A stretch of 64,000 bases of DNA, from contig OX235277.1 of the NCBI GenBank assembly GCA_944472155.2, positions 27,352,804 through 27,416,803 of the forward strand. Reading direction: 5' to 3'. The notes below the pieces were generated by a model, which did no database searches, was not told the origin of the DNA, and was given only the letters and a program-made list of their open reading frames with translations. The DNA is from Trichobilharzia szidati. Lineage: Eukaryota > Platyhelminthes > Trematoda > Strigeidida > Schistosomatidae. Below are positions 11,761-23,584 of the stretch, in pieces (position 1 is the first letter of the stretch; every line of letters starts with the position of its first letter). The position numbers and the translations under genes are program-made.

Positions 11761-12740
11761 GGCAATGTGATAATGAGTGGCAATAAGTTATGCTCAAAAC
11801 CTTGTCATGCAGTTGTTAATACTGCATCATCACTGTGTGTGATATTTCAAATAAACTTATCTAATATGGAATTACGTTCTACCACAGTGTCCAAGTTCTA
11901 CACTTACATTAATGACTAAAAATAAGTCACTAATGAAGAAATCTCTGAAGATCTGAAAACACATTCGGTGGCAATTTCACTCATATTTTAGGCCCATTAG
12001 TGTTGAAAAGCGAGATAACATTGAAGAAACTGTTTACTACACCGTTTATAGAATGTGTTAGGCAGTATAATTTAAGAATGTAGTATTTGTAACCTACATC
12101 CTATGCATATAAATTGAATATATGATCTAGATAGAAACTGTCCATCATTTTATATAAAACCGTTAGTGTACGGTGAGTGGGATTCTCAGTGAAGGCTTAA
12201 AAGACATGAGAATAAATATGAGCTAATGCATTTATTGAGTTTGTAAACGTAGAGAAAACTATCAGCATACATTCACTTGATCTATTTGTATAGATCTATG
12301 CTCGATTCCTACGCGTATCAAACAGATCATCATTTAGAAGACAAAAGAAAATCCCAGTAAAGAATATTCTTCTCAGTAAATTCCTTTTTCGGCTTCACAA
12401 TTATATATATATATGGTGAGAGCTGTCTGCGAGACAAAATTGTATGCAACAATATACGTCAGTGTTTACATCCCGAGTTGGGGTCAGGAGAGGAGACAAG
12501 AACAAAGCCTAACCTTGAGGAACTCAACAACCAGTCACAGCAGACTTTGCGTGGGCGGGTATGATTCGCAGATATATGGTCTGACTATCAAAGAAACGAT
12601 CAAAAAGAGAAGACAGAATAACTCTCAGCGAGAAAACAACCCATCAGAAGATGTTGTTTGTCTGGTAATAATAGCGAATAATAATGTACATAAAAATATA
12701 TAAATAACTATTGATTTTCTCAATAAACGATCTGTTGCAT
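11761..12740. other. No recognised gene
   Basis: An open frame at 12413-12703 (96 residues, Arg/Gln/Ser-rich) is the only one of note and I do not recognise it. The stretch near 11850-11880 (AATAAACTTATCTAATATGG) resembles 33585-33605 and may be a decayed PLE terminal sequence. Confidence 0.35.
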
Positions 12741-13430
12741 GACTCTTGCCTTCTGTCGCTACACATACATATACAAAATATTTTAGAATAATCGCCATTA
12801 ACAATATCTAGACAAAGCAATAAGAAGACGTAATTTGTCTGAATCGTGTAATGTTGTATTTGCGCAACACATTTCGAACAATTTGATCACACCCACACAG
12901 ACTTGTCATAGGAATACACACGTATGAAATTAATGAAGAGTTAAGAGGTGAGAAAATAGACTTAGGTGAAGTTAAAAGGATATATTGAAGGTAAAAATAA
13001 CAATGAAGATCACTGAGCCAAATAACAGAGGTAATAGTACATCTACTCTGGCTGGTATCAAAACAAAGAAATTTACCAAAGAAGGTTTGGTGGGATGATG
13101 ACGAATTGTTTTTGATGAACGCATAAAGGCGGTTTAAACTTTCTAGCTAGGGCTTCCGCAAACTTTATGATACGCCCTCCCCCAAACACGTTTTGTAGAT
13201 AGGTTTAAAAGACGTGTAAATACCAATTTTATGTCCTATCTCTATAATATGTTCTGCAATAGAGGAGCTAGGTGGCCGACTGTTCTCACCATTAATGGGT
13301 CCTGGGGATTCTATTTGCTCCTGGAACCATTTACGAATATTTTCTGAAGTCAGCCCTTACTTGCAGAGATCGATGAGTCCTTCCTGTGTATGTGTGTCCG
13401 CAAGTACATTCTTTTTGTTTTGTTTAAATT
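12741..13430 (-). mobile_element. PLE endonuclease-end fragment, paralogous to 62770-63480
   Basis: It aligns with 62770-63400 (shared CACATTTCGAACAAT, GGTATCAAAACAAAG, GATGATGACGAAT). The minus strand reads SSSIAEHIIEIGHKIG near 13230-13280, matching the S-I-x-x-H-x-x-x-x-G-H segment of Penelope GIY-YIG endonucleases. Stops interrupt it. Confidence 0.65.
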
Positions 13431-13599
13431 CATAAAAGGGAACTAATTAATTTAAATTAACAATATCGGTTTTGTTTTTGAATTATATCATTTTGTGAAG
13501 ACGATTGAAAATACAGATCAAGAGAAATTCAGAAGTTACAATAAACATAAAAATATAATATGAAATAGATTATCAAATTAAATTAAGCACATTTGTACG

Positions 13600-13835
13600 A
13601 CAACTCAAGGATCATTACAATTTTGGTAGCCAAGGTATGGACAGTGTCTGAAGTAACCTCTTTTGGCTACATAAATCAGACTTCTTAATATGGGTTCTAA
13701 CAGCCTCAGCAATAGAGAATAGCCGAACTATTGAGGTAAAATTAAGCCTATTCGATATAGTGTAGATGAATTTGAGAGCCTTGTTAACATCTTTTTTATC
13801 CTCAACATGAGATCTGAACATTTTGATACATTTTT
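13600..13835 (-). mobile_element. PLE endonuclease C-terminal tail
   Basis: The 68-residue minus frame ends with AEAVRTHIKKSDLCSQKRL and SIPW, the conserved terminus of PLE endonucleases (compare DLCVQK...LPW near 20950-21010). It is the tail only, without the GIY-YIG core. Confidence 0.7.
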
Positions 13836-14545
13836 ATTATTGTATACCATTATCTTGTGTCATTTTTCGCCTCCTATTCTCAATAATGGTCATCGTCTTT
13901 ATGTCTGTCTGAAACAATGAAACCCTGTTGGTTTTCACTAACTGGAATTAGTCAGTGAAGTTGACTTCATTGGTTACAGTCTACCAGAAGAATGAAACCA
14001 ACCCGCCGAAATCTGTCTACTGAACCTTCTTAGTATTGAAGTAATACAGATTTATAGTTAGTGTGTATTCTTTATAATGTTATCATCTTCTGTGCACTGT
14101 GGTAAAGCTTTCACTACAATTCACAGACAATGTCTTCAAGGCTAACTTCAAAATAACTTTAAATCCACTAAACTGACCGGTGATGTCAATTAGACAAAAT
14201 CGACTGGTCATTAAACTAATAATGAGAAATAAAATGAATTGTAAGCAAGAGAACTATTTGTTGAAACAATTTCTTCTCTTATATTTTGCAAGATTTTGAG
14301 GCGAGGAATGTTTAGTCATTTCTGGAATGCAATAACATTCATTAAAATGCTACTTAAGTCAACACAGAGACCTTTTTTAACTCAACTTCTCTTGACAGCT
14401 GTACAGGTATTTAGGCGCTTATACGTTTAATGTTACATAACAGCAGAGTTCAGATCTTATTATTAGTTCGTAACAGACAAATCAGAGTATATGAGAAATA
14501 ACAATCGATGAAGAAGAAGTGGATACCCAGTTAGTTAAGTGATGA
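13836..14545. other. No recognised feature
   Basis: No coding signal and no repeat identified. Confidence 0.35.
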
Positions 14546-14549
14546 ATAG

Positions 14550-14835
14550 TTAGAGGATTTCATCATGAGCTGACGTCGGTTAGACAACCGTTGGAAAACC
14601 TGCAGGGAGTACTGGATAGCTGTTTCGTCCTAGGCTCTTGTGACTCTTCAGCAGTACGCATTCACCAAAAAGAGGGTTCCAGCCCAGCACCTTCCATTTG
14701 CAAGGCAAGCTCACAGACCATTAAGCCACTGGGGCCCAGTCCAATGACTTCTGACAATTCATGACATAGCGCGACCGCTGGCCAATATCTTCGGTCAAAT
14801 CCCCACAAACCAATACTCGAATATCGATGAGATGC
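14550..14835 (-). mobile_element. tRNA-derived hammerhead SINE (family C), with intact ribozyme core
   Basis: A minus-strand copy of the most abundant SINE in the window. It has the tRNA-like head (CCCAGTGGCTTAATGG in complement) and then a hammerhead at 14609-14657, followed by CCTGCAGG and the CAACGGTTGTC...GATGAAATC tail. It abuts a plus-strand copy at 14836, forming an inverted pair. Confidence 0.8.
14609..14657 (-). ncRNA. Hammerhead ribozyme motif, complete core
   Basis: Minus strand: stem I GTACTG/CAGTAC (6 bp), core CTGAAGA (C3 U4 G5 A6 N7 G8 A9), stem II GTC/GAC with a 12-base loop, then GAA (G12 A13 A14). The A15.1 and U16.1 positions are right but stem III has one A-C mismatch (ACAG/CTAT). 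C17 sits before CAGTAC. All universally conserved core bases are present. Stem III is tiny with no loop, so it may need dimerisation. Confidence 0.7.
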
Positions 14836-15235
14836 TTACTGGCGACTGGACCTATTCAGATAGGTAGTTACTGGGGTACTAATGGGAAGTCGTGACCAGT
14901 AGAATGCAGCAGATCGGCTGTGAGAACAAATACTCGCCGAAGACATTGGCTGGCGGTCTAGCTATGTCGTGAGGGTCATTGAATCGGGTTCCAGTGGCCT
15001 AATGGTCTACGAGCTCGCCTTGTAACAAGAGAGTCCTAGGTTCGAACCCCTGTGATGGGTACGTACCGTTGAAGAGTCAAAAAGGAACTAGGAAAAAACA
15101 GCTGGCTGTCCAGTACTTCCTGCAGGTTTTCCAATGACTCTCCTCCAGTCGATGTCAGCCTTATGATGAAATCTTGTAACCAATCAATCAAATCCCTACA
15201 AACCAATATTTGAATATCAATGAATAGTTATTTGG
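14836..15235 (+). mobile_element. tRNA-derived hammerhead SINE (family C), near full length
   Basis: It contains the leader (GAAGTCGTGACCAGTAG, AAATACTCGCCGAAGACATT), a tRNA-like head with B box GGTTCGAACCC, and a decayed ribozyme region (CCGTTGAAGAGTC...AAAAAACAGCTGGCTGTCC). The 3' tail ends at CAAACCAATATTTGAATAT. It shows the family's full extent of about 400 bases. Confidence 0.85.
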
Positions 15236-15980
15236 AAACAAGGACACAACAAGATGAAAAAGGATCAAACTTTGAAAACAAAGAAGCTATTTATCCAAAA
15301 ATAACACATCACCCAAAAATTGATTTGTTCTTTTTTGAGATTTAAAGTTCCAGTAGCAGTGGTGTTGATTTTTTCTTTTTACGGAGTGAGGTTGCTAGCC
15401 TCGTGCCCTATCTTCTGTCTTTACTGGGTGTACTACCGTCTAAATGAGGTTATTCTAGTGTCTGTTGACCAGGAATCGATCTTGAACTGAAACGGCTAAA
15501 ACTGAAGATAACACTTAAAACCGACTGGCATTCTTAGTACAGCAATGACTTAGTACCTTCATATATCTAATAAACTATCCAAGTTACTAGCGAAATATAC
15601 AAGGTTAAATATATATTTATACACAGATCAAAGAAAGAGTCTGTGATCTTAGAACCACGAAAAAGTAGAATAATTAATGTGAATAAATAATTTATTGAAT
15701 ATATGAGATTTACTCCAAATAAAACTGCTTATTTATATATAGCTGCGCATTATATATGTACGTACATACGTACAGCTTAAATTCAGGTTTTTGGTAATGC
15801 ACGCCAACTGTTTCTCCCTATACCACCTAGCTTTCTCCCTGCCTCCTTCTCTATCTGTTGTTAGTATGTGTTTGTCCATCTAATTATCCACCTGTTTGTC
15901 TATCTCAGCTCATTGTCCTTTTTTAATGCCAATAGCAATAGATGGTAATAATTAATAGTTTATGTGAATAAATGAATTAT

Positions 15981-16026
<46 letters not shown>

Positions 16027-16325
16027 TCATAACGCGGTCAACCACTAGTAGTATTATAATTTAGCTATAGACATACATATTTATACTTACCCGATATTTT
16101 GATAGGTCAATCCTTATAGCAATGTATAAATTGTCCAACAGTTTAATAAATTTCTCACGCTAAATTAATTCATAATTTCAAATTAGAAATAAGAGAAAAA
16201 AACAAACAAACAAAAACAAATGAAAGCAATAAGTAACTCAGCGGATTAAATAGCATCAAACAGAGGTGATGTAGATAACATATATATAGATACATAATCT
16301 ATTATTCACTACATGTGTTCCGCTT
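15236..16325. other. No gene; SINE B relic and AT microsatellite
   Basis: A 3' half of a family B SINE on the minus strand lies around 15345-15440 (GAGGTTGCTAGCCTCGTG). A long AT dinucleotide run follows at 15983-16025. No coding signal. Confidence 0.55.
15983..16025. repeat. AT dinucleotide microsatellite
   Basis: About 21 uninterrupted AT units. Confidence 0.95.
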
Positions 16326-16329
16326 TCAG

Positions 16330-16700
16330 TTCTGTAAAATCATTGTCAGTTGGATCCACAACTGCCCAAAGGCTTCCATTTCTTTCTCTTCCTTCCATAG
16401 TCTACTCCATGTAACCCACAAACTTATATCGACCTGGTTACTTGTCATTCAGGTTCCAACCGAAGGTTAGGAGTGTGATATCGCTAAAATGCCTCCTCAG
16501 AGTATTATGTTCATTCCTTCTCCATTTCTGTCTGCCTATTTGTTGATCAATAGTTCGTACCAAGAGACTGTGGCAGTAAACCACACATACAAGCGCAGAT
16601 AACCGTGGTAAAATAAACCCTTGGTGAAAACCAGAGATATTAATACACCGAATTATAGACACATGTTAAATGCTGTTGTCTCCGAGAGGAAAATGACAAT
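16330..16700 (-). mobile_element. RTE-clade 3' fragment, degenerate
   Basis: The minus strand reads KWRRNEHNTLRRHFSDIT, matching the KWRWIGHTLRRPxxDIA block of the SR2-like elements elsewhere in the window. Only the C-terminal coding portion is present. Confidence 0.6.
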
Positions 16701-18145
16701 GAGACTTGGCTGTTTTACACTGGAGTTTTTTAAAGCTATGCACACTAGCAACTGATTACATCACTTATGGGACTATTCAACTAAGCTGGTCATTCCTAAA
16801 AGATAATCGACGCCAGCGTAAAGTGAAAAACGACACCCAATTGAAAACTGAATATTATGCGTAGTTTCAAGTCACAGAAGCGAAATCTTCACATGTAGAG
16901 TTACAAATCTCCTCTCCTATTGTATGACATTTTTTGCTTAAGCAATTTACCTATATACGGATTACTTTAAATTAGCTTTTATGAGAATTGAGCAAATTTC
17001 AGAAGTGAAATACAGCCATGGGGAAATTTTCTATACATTTGTATCCCTTCTTTCTATACGGACGTAATGCATATCAACTTTTCTTTGGCTTTTACTTCAA
17101 CCTTCAGTCGTTGTTATTAAGAAGAATACAGATTCATTAGTACTGGTGAAATGGACTTTTACTGGCAAACCGTAAAAATGCGACCCTTTGGGGGAAAAGT
17201 TCAACAATAGCGTCCCAAGGATGCAAATGCACGAGTGACCTTCAGCCGACCAATCAAAAAACGAGGAATTTTTTGCACAAAACCTGATGTATATTGACAA
17301 GAAAATGCTTGAAAACACATTAAACAATGTTATCTTTATCTGATATGACTTAAAAATACTTCCTAGTTATGGTGAAGAGTATCAGCTGCTAAGTTCGACT
17401 AGTTTCTGTACATGTATTCACTGAGATGACTACAGATGAGCTGTTTATGTGAATCCTTTATCTCTCTCATCCTGCTGTGCAGTCTTCAGCAAAAGCCCTT
17501 TGTTGAATTTTTATGGTTTTCAGTAAGAGGATCGACGACTACCTACCAGGAAAATGTGGATAAGAAAATAAATTGAAATAAATGTCATCAACTCTAAATC
17601 TATCCATAATCATAACGCTAAACCTAATCGTAACCCTAATTACAATCCTTATCCTAACCATAGACCTAACCCTAATAGTAATTGTAACCCTGATCCTTAC
17701 CCTAACCCCAATACTTACCTTAACACTAACCCTAACGAGCTATTAATACACTGTCCAAACAGTACTTAAAAACGTAATCTGGGTGAAATTTCCTCCTAAG
17801 CTGGTGAATAGCGTTGATATTTCAGCTATGATAATGACAGGTGCCTTGTAGCCAACGGCAGCATTCGCACTTCTGGGACGCTATTGTTGAACTTCGCCTC
17901 TTTAGGTAAATTTTTTTTATTTATATGAGAGTAGATATGCAAAAAGACATGATGAAATAAATTCTTCCGATCATTACGATTAGTGTGATGTAACCACTTT
18001 AATGGTTGCATTTTAATCACTACTGCGCATACTGTTACGAAACACTAACAATTGTTATAAAGAAAGTGTTACTCACGGAATTGGACGCTTGACTAGTAAT
18101 CCCAACTTGAGCTACTAATCTTGATGTATTTTTATGTCATGGTAG
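16701..18145. other. No gene; contains telomere-like repeats
   Basis: Apart from the telomere-like tract at 17591-17737, I see no feature. Two short segments, about 17165-17235 and 17850-17895, look like inverted copies of each other (GGGACGCTATTGTTGAACTT type). Confidence 0.45.
17591..17737. repeat. Degenerate interstitial telomere-like repeats
   Basis: About 24 imperfect hexamers of CCCTAA (complement TTAGGG, the metazoan telomere motif) with variants such as CCTTAC, CCTAAT and CGTAAC. The decay points to an old internal tract rather than a chromosome end. Confidence 0.8.
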
Positions 18146-18820
18146 CTGAATTATTATTATTTCCTTTAATTCCTAGAGGAACATAGGGCTTCAGCCGTGC
18201 GTCTCCATTGCGTTCGTTTCTCTGCTAGAGTTTTCACCTGGCTCCAAGTCTGCCCACACGTTTTCATCTCCTCTTCACATGACCTCCTCCAAGTCACCCT
18301 TGCACTGACGACCAACTCGCCGCTTCCCTTTAGGGTTCCACTCGAGCAATGGTTTGTCCAGTGATGTCACTTGATGGTTTCCTCAGAGTATGACCAATCC
18401 ATCTCCATTTTTCCCTGCCTATTTGTTTCACAATCGATTCCTGCTGGGTTGGTTCGCTCCTAGAGATCCCTGTTGCTGATGTTTTCTGGCCGGCCATCTG
18501 ATCTTGAGTATTGAGCGAAGACAGCTAGCTGTTGTTGAAGGTTTGTAGTCTGTTTGAGGTGCTCTTTATGACGCGCCAAGTCTCTGACCCGTATAGTAGC
18601 ACTGACTTCACACTGGAGTTGAAAATCCGGACCTTATTTTTGATGCTGAGTGTTGCTGACCTCCAAACAGACTTGAGAGTAATGAAAGGTTGTCTTGCTT
18701 TTCCGATCCTTGCTTTGATATCCTCGTCAGTTCCGCCTGTAATTGAAACGATGCTTCGCAGGTAGGTAGGTAGGTAAAGGAGGCTGTTTCTTTCAGGTTT
18801 CTCCCATTTATGCTGAAAAG
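18146..18820 (-). mobile_element. RTE-clade retrotransposon 3' fragment
   Basis: Minus-strand SR2-like copy of the C-terminal RT region. The terminus at 18150 reads AATAATAATAA after TATGTTCCTCTAGGAATT in complement. It diverges from the poly-Gln subfamily copies and matches 54243-54537 more closely. Confidence 0.75.
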
Positions 18821-19129
18821 CTTATTTTATTCAGGTGCTTTCGCGTATCCAGATAGATTTAGCAGTTAAACATTTATCATTAAAGAATAATTAAAATAAA
18901 AGGACTCACACAGAAACTTCACAGTGTTGACTGTGCATGCATAAATCTGAGCCGTAAGCTTTTATAAAATGACAACTAAACATTCTCAACTCAAGGTGAA
19001 TACGCTTCAGCAGAAGAAATCTAAATGAGTGAAATATTCATCCCGTTTCCTTCAAGATTTCCGAATCCTGATGGTCAAGTTGTTTCTGTCAAGTACAACC
19101 CTATAATGTCTCGATGTTAGTCAAAGGCT

Positions 19130-19460
19130 TCCGTTAACAAGAGCTGTCTTCATTCCACGCTGAAGATCAGATAACCAGAAAAGATAGTAAACAGGGAACT
19201 CTGATGAAGAATCAACCAAGAACCTGCTGCCCAACAAATATACTGAAGAAAATACAGATGGATTGGACATAGTCTGTGGAGATGTTCAGAAGACATTACA
19301 CATCAGGTCATTGAGTGGTACTCGAATGCGAAACAACGAATAGTGCATAGACGTTGTGAGGACAGCATGAAAGCTAATAGGCTGAAGGTGTGCCAGAGAG
19401 AAGACACTGCTAAAAACAGAGTGAAATGGCGATGTGTTGCTTAAACCCTAAATATATACA
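19130..19460 (+). mobile_element. RTE-clade 3' fragment, degenerate
   Basis: It contains a decayed GAAGATCAGAT..CC and GATGGATTGGACAT series equivalent to the C-terminal part of the SR2-like copies. Stops and indels are frequent. Confidence 0.6.
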
Positions 19461-19473
19461 CCACTCAGAGCTC

Positions 19474-19712
19474 ATGTGTGCGTCGGTGGCCCAGCGGTAG
19501 AATGCTCGCCAACCACGCTTGTGGTCCGGGGTTCGATTCCCAGCCATCCACTCACTCCTTTACCTCTGTAATAAGCCTGGCAAAGAGGGGAGGTTGGGCG
19601 TGAGACTAGCAATCCCATCCCACAAAAAAAGAAAACACTGCTACCTAAACCTCAAACCTCTAGCTCGAAGCCGTATGTTCCTCTGGGAATGCAAAGGAAT
19701 ACAATAAATGAA
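19474..19712 (+). mobile_element. tRNA-derived SINE, family B, full length
   Basis: Head GTGCGTCGGTGGCCCAGCGG with B box GGTTCGATTCC, body GGAGGTTGGGCGTGAG, and the tail CGAAGCCGTATGTTCCTC followed by AATAAATGAATAATAAATG. Confidence 0.85.
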
Positions 19713-19954
19713 TAATAAATGATAATACTCAGAACCCAAGGGGTAGATAATAATAGTAATATGTAACACGGTCGGGCAGCTGTATCTCTTGAGCTTCACA
19801 ATCACACTGTCATGTTAACAGACTTACTTAGCGTCAAAGAATTTGTTTCTTGAGTTATGTCAAGAAGGCGAATACACTTTCATACTTGTCAACAGAAACG
19901 AGATGTTAGTGAATATTGTAAATCTCTGTTAGATTTTGTTAAAGAAAATTAATT

Positions 19955-20190
19955 AGTATTCAAGTATTGGTTTGTATTGGCAGAAGTTAGAATTCATGGG
20001 CCATTTGATCAGAACCCAGTGGCTCAATGGTATACGAGCTCGCCTTGTAACCGGAAAGTCCTGGGTTCGAACCCTGATGGTTGCGTACTGCCGAAGAGTT
20101 CGGAACTAGGACGAATCAGCTGTCCAGTACTACCTGCAGGTTTTTCACTGGTTCTCTAACTGATGTCAGCTCATGATAATAACGTGTGTA
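19955..20190 (+). mobile_element. tRNA-derived hammerhead SINE (family C)
   Basis: B box GGTTCGAACCC and ribozyme region GTACTG-CCGAAGA-...GGAC-GAAT-...CAGTAC. Stem I is perfect, but core base U4 is C and A15.1 is T, so it should be inactive. It ends just 40 bases from the unc-13 exon on the other strand. Confidence 0.8.
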
Positions 20191-20233
20191 TTAATTATAA
20201 AGTGAAACAAATTCACTAAAACAGTCAACGTAC

Positions 20234-20384
20234 TCCAAAATTGCTAGCACTGAAACGTTCACTGGCTGTTTGACTGTTTGATGATGTTGTATGCGCATAA
20301 AAGGCATTTATGTTGGCTAACAGAACAGATAATTGAGCAGGAACACCAGGGCAATTATACTTGGCTGTTAGACAGGCAAAATGT
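20234..20384 (-). CDS. unc-13: unc-13 (Munc13) MUN-domain exon
   Basis: Encodes 50 residues plus one leading base, starting [15 protein letters not shown] and ending with an SNFG segment. This is a strongly conserved stretch of the Munc13 MUN domain, which opens syntaxin during vesicle priming at the presynaptic active zone. The acceptor is TTTCTTGTAG and the donor GTACGT. Its leading A completes the Thr codon (AC|A) left by the exon at 23319-23419, giving the family sequence QAMTHFACL across the junction. The next exon (ERF... onward) is not recognisable to the left. The orientation is opposite to the C1/C2B exons at 31438-59885. Confidence 0.92.
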
Positions 20385-20469
20385 CTACAAGAAATGTGAA
20401 TAATAAGCATATTAATTAATTATTGTTATTAGAAACATTGGCATAATTGACTACTGTTCTCATTAGGAT

Positions 20470-21010
20470 TTTAATCCTCATCTTAACAGCCAAAAATGTA
20501 GTCAGTAAGAATTTCAGTAAGAAGCCTATTTTCATCATACTCGACTACAAGGGCGACGACATTATGAGAGTGATAAATAAAAGATTAAGCGCAGCCTTGT
20601 CTAGGAAGTATCCTGCAACGTTATTAGTCTCTCTAACCCGAACAACCTCGTCACTGGTGCAGTCAAAGATTGACAAGTACCCCTAACATGTTACCTCCAA
20701 CTGTGTATACCAATTCACAGGTATCTGCGGGAGCAGTTACATTGGAAGAACAGAGAGGAGGGTCTACGTCAGATTCTGCGAACATGTACCAAGGAGCCTC
20801 CGGTTAAAGGGACCGAAATGTTTAAGCTCTTCAATCGCGAAACATCTGACTAACACAGGACACAGAGTAGATGTGCTGGAATCATTCAAAATAATTAACA
20901 GACAGAGTACCTCAAGTCTTCTCAGGTTTGCTGAAGCTAAAGCAATAAAATGATTGAAGCCTGACTTATGTGTCCAAAAAGAATCCGTTGTTGAACTTCA
21001 ATTACCCTGG
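20470..21010 (+). mobile_element. PLE reverse transcriptase end plus GIY-YIG endonuclease, broken
   Basis: It starts with the PLE connector (IFIILDYKGDD...RRLSAAL-like). After an in-frame stop near 20685 the endonuclease follows: CGSSYIGRTERR (GIY-YIG core), CEHVP, SSIAKHLTNTGH, FAEAKAIK, stop, LKPDLCVQK and LPW at the end. Two stops break an otherwise well preserved domain. It sits inside the 2.9-kb unc-13 intron but on the other strand. Confidence 0.88.
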
Positions 21011-21434
21011 TAACTCACATCTTAGTAACTCTTTTTTTCTAATTTTGTTAACTTATCATTTCACTCCACCCCCTCCTTTTTGTTTCGCTTGACTCTCTTA
21101 AGAAATAATTTTTCTTGATCTTCTGAGTTCTGCTCACTGCATTACATCATCAACTTCTCATCTGACCTCATGTGCACCGTAATTTTAAAATTTTGATCTT
21201 CTCTTATCTAATTACGTAACTATTGCTAATTGTCTTCTGTTGCCTCCTTAACAACACAACTGTTAACTAATTTTTTCAAAAAACTTCTCTCTACCAAGAT
21301 ATATATATATGTCGTGACACTTTAGACACCATGTAAATCTCAATGCCTTATTTTACTATGACGCTCTGACACTATGCTTACTATTGGACAAAGGTTTGTT
21401 AAAATTGCACACTTTTTAATTTAAAAAATTCAGG

Positions 21435-21490
21435 CTGTACGCAGCTGATGAGAACCAACGAAATAAACGGAATCCAGATTATTCTGTACC
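21435..21490 (+). ncRNA. Candidate PLE hammerhead ribozyme
   Basis: The core CTGATGA at 21445-21451 is followed by a short loop (G-AACCAA-C), GAAA at 21460-21463, then ATAA/TTAT as stem III around a 12-base loop, and a GCAG/CTGT stem I. All core bases are present, but stem II has a single pair. It lies about 430 bases downstream of the PLE endonuclease at 20470-21010, where terminal repeats are expected. Confidence 0.4.
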
Positions 21491-23318
21491 AATGTTTCTT
21501 CTTCCTTTGTTCAAAAAGTGTGGTATTGATTCTTTCAATAACTAAGAAAAAATTATATTTCGTAGATTCGCGCGAATTAAATAGATGGTTAACTTGAAAT
21601 AAACATTTTCAGAAGGCCAAGCAGTTCTGATAGATACCGAGATTACCATTCAGTACATCCCTGTACCACCAAAGAAGCATTAGCCAAGAATCTGATTAAC
21701 AGAGCTAAACGTCTAGTTATTGCTGGGGAAGAGATCAACAGCGAAATAAAATTGGTTCATTCCACTTTTGAATGAAATAATTACCCCAATATTTGTAAGT
21801 TTGAGGTCAAATCTTGAGCAGAGTTCATACAATTTTGTTTATCATATTTTGATGCCTGTTTCATAACTCATGTGACTACCCAAAAATTTTTTAAACAAGA
21901 GATATCACTTGTTACTTTAATTTCCATTAATTTACTTGAAGAATTACGGACCAGTTTGCGGAACGAAACGTTGGAATAACTCGTTTCAGTTTTGTTGAGA
22001 TTTTACAAATATAATTTTTACATATATCTACTTCTTACTCGGCGCTCAATTATTTTGGAACTATTCTCTCAAATTGTGATCACAACTAATGTAAAAACTT
22101 TAAATGAGCTTCTGCACTCATAAGAATATTCTTTATCAGTCACACATAAATGGAACAAATTGTTTAGTGTCTAACAACAACCAGGTTCCTACTGGTGGTG
22201 GTGAAAACGATTTCTTCAGTTGATAGTATATTTTTCTAGAGTTTTCCATAATTTCTACTTGATCCTTGATAGTGTGAGTAGTCTTATTCGTCTCAAAATG
22301 AGTATAGAAGTAAGATTTACGCTAATTAATGCACTCGCAGTGCAAGGGAAGGTTTATGTCCCTACTCTGCTATCAGAAAGTCATTTTGGACAGATATTTT
22401 GGTGGTGAAAACATAAAGTTTCAAATAGCTTGAAACTAACGCTGAAGATGGTATCTAGGAAGACAATGAAACCTTCGTAGTTAAACTATTCAGCTTAGGA
22501 GACACAAGTACATTAGACTCATCCTCCATAATTTCGAAATGTGATATTCATCATAAAACTGTGTTTTAGATGGAAAACTGATGAGAAAGAATCTTGTGGA
22601 GTTATAAACTGCCGTGTAACATGAACTTACAGAATTCACAAAAAAAAGCAGGTTACTGTATTTCGAACTAACTGATATCGAACTGGTAGTGTTTTAAACT
22701 CGAGAGACTTCATCGTTATAGGTCCACGTTAAAGAAACTGTCTACTGCTCTTGGTAGTTAGTTCATAAAGTAAGCAAGCATAAAATCAATCGGACATCTA
22801 TATAATCCTCAGATGCAATAGATAGGTAAAATCAAACTCAATGTAAGTGTGTAATGATCTGTGTCTGCAATTCCATGTTCCAGACTTAGGAAAATCAAAT
22901 CAAAAAACAAAATTTACAGACTTTCTCTACTGGGTTAACTTTCAATGATTAAGTCATTCAGTGTGTATCCTACCAGACTAGAAATAAACCCAAGGCATAC
23001 ACAACATTAGAAGTGAACAGGTCCACTTGTATTTTGTAAAGGATTAAAGAGATTTTGAGTGAAGTAGAACAAATGCCTTATGGGTAAAATAATAAGGGAA
23101 TAATAATTCTATAATCTGATCAGTGATAATCCCATCTCAACATATGATAGTTCTCAAATAATAATGAGAGTTATTCATTTAAATAAAAAATAAAAAAATT
23201 GAAAAAAAAAACAACAACACTAGACAGATAGATACCAGCTGTTTATTGAAAGATTCTATTCTACCAGAATATTTCAATAAGAAAGAGGAGATAACAAATA
23301 ACATATAGCACAACTTAC
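21491..23318. other. unc-13 intron sequence without recognised elements
   Basis: Part of the intron between the two minus-strand MUN exons. I see no clear repeat or open frame. Confidence 0.45.
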
Positions 23319-23419
23319 GTCATAGCCTGAAAAATTGGTTCAATCCCATAACGAATAGCGAATTCATCAACAATTTCCTGTCCTAATGGATTAAAGTATA
23401 CCTTCCATGCTTCGCTACC
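23319..23419 (-). CDS. unc-13: unc-13 (Munc13) MUN-domain exon, preceding one
   Basis: Encodes 33 codons plus two bases. It reads GSEAWKVYF, then [15 protein letters not shown], then QAMT, matching the Munc13 segment DAWKVY...EIVDEFAxRYGxExxxQAMT near the start of the MUN domain. The acceptor is AATATCAG and the donor GTAAGT; the phase fits 20234-20384 exactly. It is too short to stand out as an open frame. No upstream C2B or linker exon is recognisable between here and the gap at 27026, so this gene fragment lacks its 5' part in this orientation. Confidence 0.92.
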
Positions 23420-23584
23420 CTGATATTATTTTGAATAAAGAAATAAAATTAAATTAAATGGAGAGAGAAAAAAGAAGACATCTTTACTGAAGGATGCTTA
23501 GTAAAAGAATGAAATAATGACATAAAGAAATCACTAAAATCCTATGTGGACAATGATTAATAGTAGCAAATTAAACTGTGAATA

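Noticed and set aside
12413..12703. 96-residue frame as a gene
   Set aside because: Biased composition, no domain recognised, located between repeats; length is within chance expectation.
17097..17327. Minus-strand frame as the next unc-13 MUN exon
   Set aside because: The residues do not match the Munc13 sequence expected after the SNFG segment.
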